Below, one piece after another: positions 1 to 5,802 of a stretch of 5,802 bases of DNA (its first letter is position 1; every line of letters begins with the position of its first letter). The notes under the pieces were generated by a model, which saw only the letters and a list, made by a program, of their open reading frames with translations, was not told the origin of the DNA and ran no database searches. Origin of the DNA: Chloroflexota bacterium (GTDB lineage: Bacteria > Chloroflexota > Anaerolineae > CG2-30-64-16); assembly GCA_029555885.1 (NCBI GenBank), contig JAKPQT010000179.1:1-5802 (forward strand). The letters run 5' to 3'. Both the position numbers and the translations under genes were made by a program.

Positions 1-776
<776 letters not shown>

Positions 777-780
777 ACGT

Positions 781-809
781 GCTATGGCCGGTGCCTCACC
801 GGCCATAGC
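781..809 (+). terminator. Perfect 13-bp hairpin between the ABC gene and the GH3 gene
   Basis: GCTATGGCCGGTG (781-793) and CACCGGCCATAGC (797-809) are exact reverse complements around a CCT loop, starting 4 bases after the ABC stop codon. The sequence after the stem, TAGTTTCT, is only weakly U-rich. It may be a leaky intrinsic terminator or an mRNA-stabilising intercistronic hairpin rather than a full stop. The GH3 Shine-Dalgarno site begins about 13 bases later and no separate promoter fits between the two, so some read-through into GH3 is expected. A DNA operator is a less likely alternative. Confidence 0.6.
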
Positions 810-821
810 TAGTTTCTAGAA

Positions 822-825
822 AGGA
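822..825 (+). promoter_or_regulatory. Shine-Dalgarno site that fixes the GH3 start at GTG 834
   Basis: AGGA (822-825, in the context GAAAGGAA) lies 8 bases before GTG 834 but only 2 bases before the in-frame TTG at 828. The normal spacing therefore favours the GTG. The site overlaps the perfect palindrome TTTCTAGAAA (813-822), which is probably a coincidence. Confidence 0.65.
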
Positions 826-833
826 ACTTGACT

Positions 834-3110
834 GTGACTGACGTGCGTTCGATTGTGCAACAGATGACCCTGGAAGAGAAAGCCGCCCTGTGCACCGGCG
901 CAACGGCCTGGACGACGACCGCGGTCGAGCGGTTGGGCGTGCCTGATGTATGGGTCTCGGATGGCCCGCACGGCCTCCGCCGCCTGAGGAAGGCCGACGA
1001 AATCGGCTCCGAGAGCCTGCCGGCCACCTGCTTCCCCACCGCCTCTTGCACCGCTGCCTCCTGGGATCGTGACCTGCTCGGCCAATTGGGCGAGGCGCTG
1101 GCCGAGGAAGCACTGGCCCTGGGGGTGGGCGTCATCCTGGGCCCTGGCGTCAATATGAAGCGAACGCCAGTCTGCGGCCGTAACTTCGAGTATTTCTCCG
1201 AGGACCCCTATCTGGCCGGCGAACTGGCCGCCAGCTTCATTAATGGGGTGCAGGGCAAGGGCGTGGGCACGTCGCTCAAGCACTATGCCGCCAATAACCA
1301 GGAATATCAACGCATGACCATAAGCTCGGAGGTCGATGAGCGCACCCTGCGTGAAATCTATCTGCCGGCATTCGAGATTGCCGTCAAGAAGGCGCAGCCC
1401 TGGACAGTCATGTGCTCGTACAACAAGATCAACGGCATCTACGGCTCGGAGCATTACCACCTGCTCACGGAGATTCTCAAGGACGAGTGGGGTCTGGAAG
1501 GGCTCGTGGTCTCGGACTGGGGCGCGGTACATGACCGTGTGGCCGCGCTGCGGGGCGGGCTGGACCTGGAGATGCCAGGGCCGCGGCCCCGCCGCGTGCA
1601 GGACGTCATCGACGCAGTGCGCGGCGGCGCACTGGATGAAGCCGTCCTGGACGAGGCCGCGCGGCGCATCCTGCGCATCGTCTTCAAGGCCGCGGAGACA
1701 CCCAAGGGTGGCGAGATCGACCGGGCTGCCCATCACGCCCTCGCGCGCAAGATTGCGGGCGAAGGCATGGTCCTGCTCAAGAACAACGGCATCCTGCCGC
1801 TGAAGGGCGTGCAGCGCATCGCAGTCATCGGTCGCGCAGCACAGGAGCCGCACTTCCAGGGGGGCGGCAGCTCGCACATCAATCCGACGCAGGTAGATGT
1901 CCCGCTGGTCGAACTGGAGAAGCTGGCGGGCGGCTCGCAGATCACGTTCAGCGAGGGCTATCCGCCGGACGACAGCAGCCGGGCCGACCTGATCGACGCG
2001 GCTGTAGCCGCGGCGCAGGCCGCGGAGGTTGCGCTGCTCTACATCGCACTGCCGGCGTACAAGGAATCCGAGGGCTACGACCGGGCGGACCTGGACCTGA
2101 CCGGGCAGCAGGTGGCGCTCATCAAGGCCGTGACCGCAGTGCAGCCGCGCACGGTCGTCATCCTGAATAACGGCTCGGCCATCACCATGAGCGATTGGTT
2201 GGAAGGCACTGCCGCGGTTCTGGAGGCGTGGATGATGGGGCAGGCTGGCGGGGGAGCGATCGCCGACGTGCTGTTCGGCGTGGTCAATCCGTCGGGCAAG
2301 CTGGCCGAAACCTTCCCGCTCCGGCTGGTCGACACGCCCGCCTACATCAACTATCCGGGCGGTCACGGTCAGGTGCGCTATGGCGAAAGCATCTTCATCG
2401 GCTACCGCTACTACGACCTGAAGGAGCAGCCGGTACTGTTCCCCTTCGGCTTCGGCCTAAGCTACACTACGTTCGAGTACGGTGCGCCGCGCGTCTCGGC
2501 CACGAGCTTCCGGGATGTGGACGGCGTGACGGTGGCGGTGGACGTGACGAACACCGGGCCGGTGGCCGGCAAGGAGGTCGTGCAGGTCTACGTGCGCGAT
2601 CAGGCCGCAGACCTGGTGCGTCCCATCAAGGAGCTCAAGGGCTTTGCGAAAGTGGCTTTGCAGCCGGGCGAGACCAAGACCATCACGATTCCGCTCGACT
2701 TTCGGGCCTTTGCGTACTACCATCCGGCGTACGCGCAGTGGATCACCGAGGATGGCGCGTTCGATATCCTCGTCGGCGCATCCGCTGCGGACATCCGCGG
2801 GTCGGTCACGGTCGAGCTACAGTCCACGCTGAACCTGCCCTCCGTGCTGAACCGTGACTCCACCCTGCGCGACTGGCTGAACGACCGCCGCGGGAGGATC
2901 GTGTTCGGGCCGATGTACCAGCAGATGCAGGCGGAGATGGCCCGGGTGCTCGCCGGGGGCGAGGAGGATAGCAGCATCGGCATGGACGCGAGTAACTTCC
3001 TGATGGACATGCCGCTCCTGGGTATGCTGGAGTTCCAGGCCAACATGCTGCCGGCTGCGCCGGATATGATGATTGACGGGATGCTCCAACAGGTGCAGGC
3101 GATGCCGTAA
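834..3110 (+). CDS. Glycoside hydrolase family 3 beta-glucosidase, cytosolic
   Basis: This enzyme hydrolyses terminal beta-linked glucose (or a related sugar) from oligosaccharides by a retaining mechanism. It has 758 residues counted from GTG 834, which the ribosome site favours over TTG 828. The order is the GH3 TIM-barrel domain (about 1-300), the alpha/beta sandwich domain (about 305-545) and a fibronectin-III-like domain (about 565-660). KHYAANNQE starts at K149. The nucleophile is D228 in VVSDWG (codon 1515-1517). The likely acid/base is E413 in ESEGYDR (codon 2070-2072). GGGSSHINP starts at residue 343, and FGFGLSYT precedes the FnIII domain. No PA14 insertion and no signal peptide are seen, so it should act in the cytosol on imported sugars. 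A methionine-rich tail of about 95 residues follows the FnIII domain. The gene follows the ABC ATPase, which fits uptake-coupled cleavage. Exact specificity (glucosidase, xylosidase, or which linkage) cannot be read from sequence alone. Confidence 0.95.
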   Translation: MTDVRSIVQQMTLEEKAALCTGATAWTTTAVERLGVPDVWVSDGPHGLRRLRKADEIGSESLPATCFPTASCTAASWDRDLLGQLGEALAEEALALGVGVILGPGVNMKRTPVCGRNFEYFSEDPYLAGELAASFINGVQGKGVGTSLKHYAANNQEYQRMTISSEVDERTLREIYLPAFEIAVKKAQPWTVMCSYNKINGIYGSEHYHLLTEILKDEWGLEGLVVSDWGAVHDRVAALRGGLDLEMPGPRPRRVQDVIDAVRGGALDEAVLDEAARRILRIVFKAAETPKGGEIDRAAHHALARKIAGEGMVLLKNNGILPLKGVQRIAVIGRAAQEPHFQGGGSSHINPTQVDVPLVELEKLAGGSQITFSEGYPPDDSSRADLIDAAVAAAQAAEVALLYIALPAYKESEGYDRADLDLTGQQVALIKAVTAVQPRTVVILNNGSAITMSDWLEGTAAVLEAWMMGQAGGGAIADVLFGVVNPSGKLAETFPLRLVDTPAYINYPGGHGQVRYGESIFIGYRYYDLKEQPVLFPFGFGLSYTTFEYGAPRVSATSFRDVDGVTVAVDVTNTGPVAGKEVVQVYVRDQAADLVRPIKELKGFAKVALQPGETKTITIPLDFRAFAYYHPAYAQWITEDGAFDILVGASAADIRGSVTVELQSTLNLPSVLNRDSTLRDWLNDRRGRIVFGPMYQQMQAEMARVLAGGEEDSSIGMDASNFLMDMPLLGMLEFQANMLPAAPDMMIDGMLQQVQAMP

Positions 3111-3119
3111 GGACATCCT

Positions 3120-3165
3120 GTGGGGCTACCTGCGCCTCAGCCCGAGCGACCGCAGGTGGCCCCAC
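3120..3165. terminator. 15-bp hairpin at the convergent gene junction
   Basis: GTGGGGCTACCTGCG (3120-3134) pairs with CGCAGGTGGCCCCAC (3151-3165). It gives 14 Watson-Crick pairs and one T/G position, a wobble pair in + strand RNA, around a 16-base loop. It starts 10 bases after the GH3 stop codon and lies about 44 bases beyond the MgtC-family stop on the other strand, so it could end transcripts from either side. No run of T follows directly on either strand, so an intrinsic terminator is likely but not certain. The remaining 3166-3208 stretch shows nothing else. Confidence 0.55.
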
Positions 3166-3208
3166 GCTATCCCCTGTGATCCTATTTGCCTTTCATCTCC
3201 TCACCCTG

Positions 3209-3856
3209 TCAATACTCCAACCCCTTCACCGCCGGGTCGACGATCAGCTTCGCGATGACCCGGTCGTGCGCGTCCGCCTTGCCGGCCACGATCCACTCCG
3301 TCACCAGTTGCCCCTTGCGCTTGCTCGTCCGCCCGTGCTTGACGCTCAGGCCCGCGTCGTTGAACAGCCGCTCGATCTCCTTCGGTTTTTCCGGGTTCAG
3401 GTCCGTCGTAATCTGGTAGTCGCGAAACACCGACGTCTGCTCCATTCTTCTCTCGATGGCGGGCAGCGCGCGCAGAATGAACAGCGCCAGCACGGTCGCG
3501 ATGAACGCAAAGACACCCTGGCCGATGCCGATGCCGATGCCCAGCGCCGCGGTGAACCAGATGGTCGAGGCCGTCGTCAGCCCACGGACGCGGCCGCGCT
3601 CGTGCAGGATGACGCCCGTGCCCAGAAAGCCGATGCCCGTCACGATCTGTGCGGCGACGCGGCCGGGGTCCATGTTGCGCGCAATCCCGATCGAGAAGAT
3701 TGTGAACAGCGTGGAGCCGACGCAGATCAGGATCAGCGTACGCAACCCGGCTGCCTTATCATGGTACTCGCGCTCCGCACCGAGCAGGCTGCCGATGACT
3801 ACTGCGGCCAGCAGCTTGATGACATCCTCTGAGATTACCGATAATAGGTCCAGCAT
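3209..3856 (-). CDS. MgtC/SapB family inner-membrane protein
   Basis: This is a 215-residue membrane protein of the MgtC/SapB family. Founding members support growth in low magnesium and survival in macrophages in pathogens, while in environmental bacteria the role is mostly unknown. The N-terminal half is hydrophobic, with about four to five membrane segments (roughly residues 5-25, 38-60, 66-84 and 95-131). It carries the family motifs GAERE (26-30), GLRT (37-40), GIGFLGTGVI (74-83) and GLTTASTIW (92-100). A soluble C-terminal part follows (about 138-215), consistent with the small ACT-like tail of longer members. The ATG at 3854-3856 is preceded by AGGAG (3864-3868 read on the minus strand) with 7 bases of spacing. 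A glycine/isoleucine run GIGIGIGQG (106-114) is encoded by a hexamer repeat. The gene converges on the GH3 gene and lies downstream of the methyltransferase on the same strand. Nothing in the neighbourhood links it to magnesium. Confidence 0.92.
   Translation of the reverse strand: MLDLLSVISEDVIKLLAAVVIGSLLGAEREYHDKAAGLRTLILICVGSTLFTIFSIGIARNMDPGRVAAQIVTGIGFLGTGVILHERGRVRGLTTASTIWFTAALGIGIGIGQGVFAFIATVLALFILRALPAIERRMEQTSVFRDYQITTDLNPEKPKEIERLFNDAGLSVKHGRTSKRKGQLVTEWIVAGKADAHDRVIAKLIVDPAVKGLEY
3521..3541. repeat. Short hexamer repeat (GCCGAT, 3.5 copies) inside the MgtC-family gene
   Basis: GCCGAT is repeated three times and followed by GCC, encoding the Ile-Gly alternation of a membrane segment. 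Copy-number change in 6-base steps would add or remove two residues without breaking the frame. Confidence 0.7.
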
Positions 3857-3868
3857 AGCAGGTCTCCT

Positions 3869-3951
3869 GAATTACGAATTACGAATGATGAATTGGGAAG
3901 TGGGGCTGCTCCGGTGAGCATTCATAATTCGTAATTGCTCATTCGCAATTC
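3869..3951. repeat. AT-rich inverted repeat made of 7-base units (GAATTAC-type)
   Basis: The left arm (3869-3896) is four tandem heptamers: GAATTAC, GAATTAC, GAATGAT, GAATTGG. The right arm, read on the minus strand from 3951 back to 3919, runs GAATTGC, GAATGAG, CAATTAC, GAATTAT, GAATG, so the same units are inverted. The best-paired core is 3877-3893 against 3920-3936, 16 of 17 bases complementary, around a GC-richer loop of 26 bases. The arms are strikingly AT-rich in a GC-rich region. It fills almost the whole gap between the MgtC-family and methyltransferase genes. It looks like a dispersed intergenic repeat (MITE-like or heptamer-repeat family), but copy number in the genome cannot be seen here. 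Confidence 0.72.
3921..3948 (-). promoter_or_regulatory. Possible promoter for the MgtC-family gene inside the inverted repeat
   Basis: On the minus strand, TTGCGA (3948-3943) and TATGAA (3926-3921) resemble -35 and -10 boxes, each 4 of 6 consensus bases, 16 bases apart. They lie about 65 bases before the MgtC-family ATG. The AT-rich repeat could give such a match by chance, and co-transcription from the methyltransferase gene is an equally good explanation. Confidence 0.25.
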
Positions 3952-3956
3952 CTGCG

Positions 3957-4739
3957 TCATCCTGCCTTCACCGCGCGCGTCGCCAGGAAGGTGGGCATAT
4001 GGTCAGAAATCACGTCCTTCGCCTCCGGCGGATAGCGGTCCTCAAAGAGCGCAGTGATGTGGAATCCGGCATCGCACTGCCCGCCAATCTGGTCTTCCAG
4101 CGAGTGGCTGTATTCCAGCGGCCAGCCCTCGCGCATCCGTTGGGCCAGCTTGCGCTTGGACAGGCTGCCTACGTCGGAGTATGGCAGCTTGTAGCGCACG
4201 CGCATCTGCCCCTTCTTGTCCGCCAGGTCGAAGTCGAACAGGTAGTCCATCGGGTTGTTGAAGCCGGCCAGCAACACACCGCCCATCCGCAGCACGCGCG
4301 CCGCCTCGCGCCAGACCGGGCGCACCTCCGGCGCGAAGACGTTGCTCACCGGATGGAAAATCAGGTCGAACTCACCATCATCGAAGGCCGATAGGTCTGC
4401 CATCACGCCGAGCACCGTGCGGATGGTCAGTCCCTCGCGTTGCGCCACGAGCTGATCCTGTTCGAGCTGGCGCGGTGAATTGTCTAGCGTCGTGACCTGC
4501 GCGCCCGCCGCGGCAAAGATGGGTGCCTGCTGCCCGCCACCGGATGCCAGGCACAGGATCCGGCAGCCGGACATGGGCAGGAACCATTCGTGCGGCACCT
4601 TGACCGTCGGCGTGAGAAGCACGGACCATTCCCCTCGCCGCGCCGCGGCAATTACGTCGGGGCCGACCGGCTGCGTCCACGGATTGCCCTTGTCGACTTC
4701 CCGATTCCACGCTTCGCGATTGTACTTTGTAACATCCAT
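3957..4739 (-). CDS. Class I SAM-dependent methyltransferase
   Basis: This 260-residue Rossmann-fold enzyme transfers a methyl group from S-adenosylmethionine; the acceptor is unknown. Motif I is the glycine-rich loop ILCLASGGGQQ (61-71). The ribose-binding acidic residue is D86 in VTTLDNS. FDLIFHP (124-130) and RVLRMGGVLLAGF (148-160) match the later core motifs of the UbiE/MenG-like group. The C-terminal 90 or so residues (DYLFDFDLADKKGQ onward) probably form the acceptor cap. ATG 4737-4739 is chosen because GGAGG (4750-4754, read on the minus strand) stands 10 bases before it. An in-frame ATG 14 codons upstream (4779-4781) lacks a comparable site, and the extra residues do not look like part of the fold. 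The gene is transcribed away from the BNR propeller gene and towards the MgtC-family gene. No partner gene reveals the substrate. No signal peptide or membrane segment is seen. Confidence 0.88.
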   Translation of the reverse strand: MDVTKYNREAWNREVDKGNPWTQPVGPDVIAAARRGEWSVLLTPTVKVPHEWFLPMSGCRILCLASGGGQQAPIFAAAGAQVTTLDNSPRQLEQDQLVAQREGLTIRTVLGVMADLSAFDDGEFDLIFHPVSNVFAPEVRPVWREAARVLRMGGVLLAGFNNPMDYLFDFDLADKKGQMRVRYKLPYSDVGSLSKRKLAQRMREGWPLEYSHSLEDQIGGQCDAGFHITALFEDRYPPEAKDVISDHMPTFLATRAVKAG

Positions 4740-4746
4740 GAGTGGC

Positions 4747-4798
4747 TTCCCTCCAGTTGAACTGGCATCATGATACCCCATGTGGCGATGGGAGGGAA
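4747..4798 (-). promoter_or_regulatory. Methyltransferase leader with strong SD and a complementary anti-SD
   Basis: Read on the minus strand, GGAGGGAA (4754-4747) is the ribosome site of the methyltransferase. The exact complement TTCCCTCC occurs upstream in the leader (4798-4791), 36 bases away. If the transcript begins upstream of 4798, the two could pair over 8 bases and hide the ribosome site. CCAGTTCAACTGG (4765-4753), next to the SD, can form a small competing hairpin. The sequence pairing is observed; regulation is inference. Confidence 0.35.
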
Positions 4799-4890
4799 AG
4801 CAAAGAGATGAGGGGTGCGTTTGCGCTGGCCGGTCTCAGCAACCGGAGATTGCACAACCGAGCCATAGTGAGACATGATCTGCATTCGAC

Positions 4891-4919
4891 TTGCATTAGA
4901 AGTACATTTGTGCTAGGAT
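4891..4919 (+). promoter_or_regulatory. Sigma-70-like promoter for the BNR propeller gene
   Basis: TTGCAT (4891-4896) and TAGGAT (4914-4919) are spaced by 17 bases, and TGC directly precedes the -10 box, giving an extended -10. It lies about 65 bases before the ATG at 4983 in an AT-richer stretch. TGCATT occurs three times here (4881, 4892, 4920), overlapping the -35 box and the probable start site, which could make it an operator. The rest of 4799-4880 shows only a 5-bp inverted repeat, CCGGT/ACCGG (4830-4834 and 4842-4846). Confidence 0.5.
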
Positions 4920-4982
4920 TGCATTCGTATCAGAAGCCAAACCAGATTGTAATCCACGACGGCCAGCAGGAAGGAAACGTAG

Positions 4983-5802
4983 ATGAGCAGTGTGCGGGTT
5001 CTCGTAGGGACGAAGAAGGGCGCGTTCATCCTGACGGCGGACGGCCAGCGCAAACAATGGCACATCGACGGTCCCCATTTCGGGGGCTGGGAGATTTATC
5101 ACGTCAAGGGGTCGCCGGTGAATCCCGACCGGCTGTATGCCTCACAGACCAACGCCTGGTTCGGCCAAACCGTGCAGCGGTCGGACGACGGCGGCAAGAC
5201 CTGGGAGGCGGTCGGCAACCAGTTCGTGTACGACGGCGTGCCCGGCACGCACCAGTTCTTCGATGGCACGCAGCACCCGTGGGAGTTCGCCCGCGTCTGG
5301 CACTTCGAGCCTGCGCTGACCGAACCGGAGACGGTCTACGCGGGGGTGGAGGATGCCGCGTTGTTCCGCTCGACGGACGGCGGTCAGACGTGGCAGGAGC
5401 TTTCCGGGCTGCGCGGCCACCCCACCGGCGCCGACTGGGCGCCGGGCGCGGGCGGCATGTGCCTGCACACGATCCTGTTGGACCCGCAGCACCCGGGTCG
5501 CATGTACGTCGCCATCTCGGCCGCAGGCGCGTTCCGCAGCGACGATGCGGGGGCGACGTGGCGGCCCATCAACCAGGGTCTCCATTCCGACTTCATGCCC
5601 GACCCGACCGCGGAGGTCGGCCACTGCGTCCATCGCATTGCCATGCACCCGGTGCGGCCTGATGTGCTCTACATGCAGAAGCACTGGGACATCATGCGCA
5701 GCGACGACGCGGGCGGGTCATGGCACGAGGTGAGCGGCAACGTGCCGAGCGACTTCGGGTTCCCGATTGCGGTCCACGCGCACGAGCCGGAGACGGTCTA
5801 CG
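4983..5802 (+). CDS. Asp-box (BNR) beta-propeller protein, 3' end missing
   Basis: The first 273 residues of a beta-propeller protein of the BNR/sortilin-like group, often labelled exo-alpha-sialidase or glycosyl hydrolase. ATG 4983 follows AGGAAGGA (4968-4975) at 7 bases. The frame has no stop to the window end. Four Asp boxes of the form SxDxGx(T/S)W are visible: SDDGGKTW (67-74), STDGGQTW (130-137), SDDAGATW (186-193) and SDDAGGSW (240-247), 54 to 63 residues apart. Before each comes a blade-start motif of the type [24 protein letters not shown] or RPDVLYMQ. A fifth, EPETVY, is cut by the window end. The protein begins directly with propeller strands ([13 protein letters not shown]) and has no signal peptide, so it is probably cytosolic. 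No FRIP-type arginine motif of true sialidases is seen, so enzymatic activity is unproven and a scaffold or binding role is possible. The gene is divergent from the methyltransferase. Confidence 0.88.
   Translation, partial: MSSVRVLVGTKKGAFILTADGQRKQWHIDGPHFGGWEIYHVKGSPVNPDRLYASQTNAWFGQTVQRSDDGGKTWEAVGNQFVYDGVPGTHQFFDGTQHPWEFARVWHFEPALTEPETVYAGVEDAALFRSTDGGQTWQELSGLRGHPTGADWAPGAGGMCLHTILLDPQHPGRMYVAISAAGAFRSDDAGATWRPINQGLHSDFMPDPTAEVGHCVHRIAMHPVRPDVLYMQKHWDIMRSDDAGGSWHEVSGNVPSDFGFPIAVHAHEPETVY

Noticed and set aside
816..2366. Long 516-codon open frame on the minus strand opposite the GH3 gene
   Set aside because: It is antisense to a clear GH3 gene with all catalytic motifs. The translation has low-complexity Arg/Gly/His-rich composition and no recognisable domain, as expected of GC-rich DNA.
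3176..3832. 218-codon open frame on the plus strand opposite the MgtC-family gene
   Set aside because: Its Arg/Asp/Gln-rich translation has no family features, while the minus strand shows clear MgtC motifs, membrane segments and a proper ribosome site.
4779..4781. Upstream ATG giving a 274-residue methyltransferase
   Set aside because: No good ribosome site precedes it, whereas the inner ATG at 4737-4739 has GGAGG at 10 bases. The additional 14 residues would be encoded by the leader with the SD and palindrome.
4791..4846. Superficial SAM-riboswitch-like pieces (GGAGGGA, TGGCC, GCAACC) near a SAM-dependent enzyme
   Set aside because: The pieces lie on the plus strand, pointing away from the methyltransferase, and their spacing does not fit the SAM-I core, where GGAGGGA and TGGCCC are adjacent. 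No P1-P4 helix set could be drawn.
4742..5662. 306-codon plus-strand frame from 4742 spanning the divergent intergenic region and the propeller gene
   Set aside because: It has no ribosome site, crosses the promoter region, and is Arg-rich where the frame from ATG 4983 gives a clean Asp-box protein.

Overview
The window is GC-rich, densely coded bacterial DNA with five protein genes, two of them cut by the window edges. No RNA gene, insertion sequence, CRISPR array or phage gene is visible. Codon use, the oligopeptide-type sugar importer style, the cytosolic Asp-box propeller protein and an AT-rich GAATTAC-type intergenic repeat together suggest a Chloroflexota-like bacterium. That assignment is an inference from style and was not tested by any search.

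Left part (1-3165, + strand): the 3' end of an OppF/DppF-type ABC transporter ATPase is followed, 57 bases later, by a complete family GH3 beta-glucosidase without a signal peptide. A perfect 13-bp hairpin sits between them. The arrangement reads as an uptake-and-cleavage module: a peptide-family ABC importer brings beta-gluco-oligosaccharides in, and the cytosolic GH3 enzyme releases glucose. A second hairpin marks the end of this transcription unit, where it meets the next gene head-on.

Middle (3209-4739, - strand): an MgtC/SapB-family membrane protein and, upstream of it on the same strand, a class I SAM-dependent methyltransferase. The roughly 100-base gap between them holds an AT-rich inverted repeat built from 7-base units, quite unlike the surrounding sequence. 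The methyltransferase has a strong Shine-Dalgarno site, and its leader contains an 8-base sequence exactly complementary to that site.

Right part (4740-5802): a divergent intergenic region of about 240 bases, with a plausible sigma-70-type promoter pointing right and three TGCATT repeats. It leads into a + strand gene starting at ATG 4983 that stays open to the window end. That gene encodes an Asp-box (BNR) beta-propeller protein of the kind often labelled 'exo-alpha-sialidase' or 'glycosyl hydrolase', although no sialidase catalytic motif is visible.

No convincing undescribed system is present. The items most worth a second look are the heptamer-built inverted repeat, the possible Shine-Dalgarno-masking leader of the methyltransferase, and the transporter/GH3 pair with its intercistronic hairpin.
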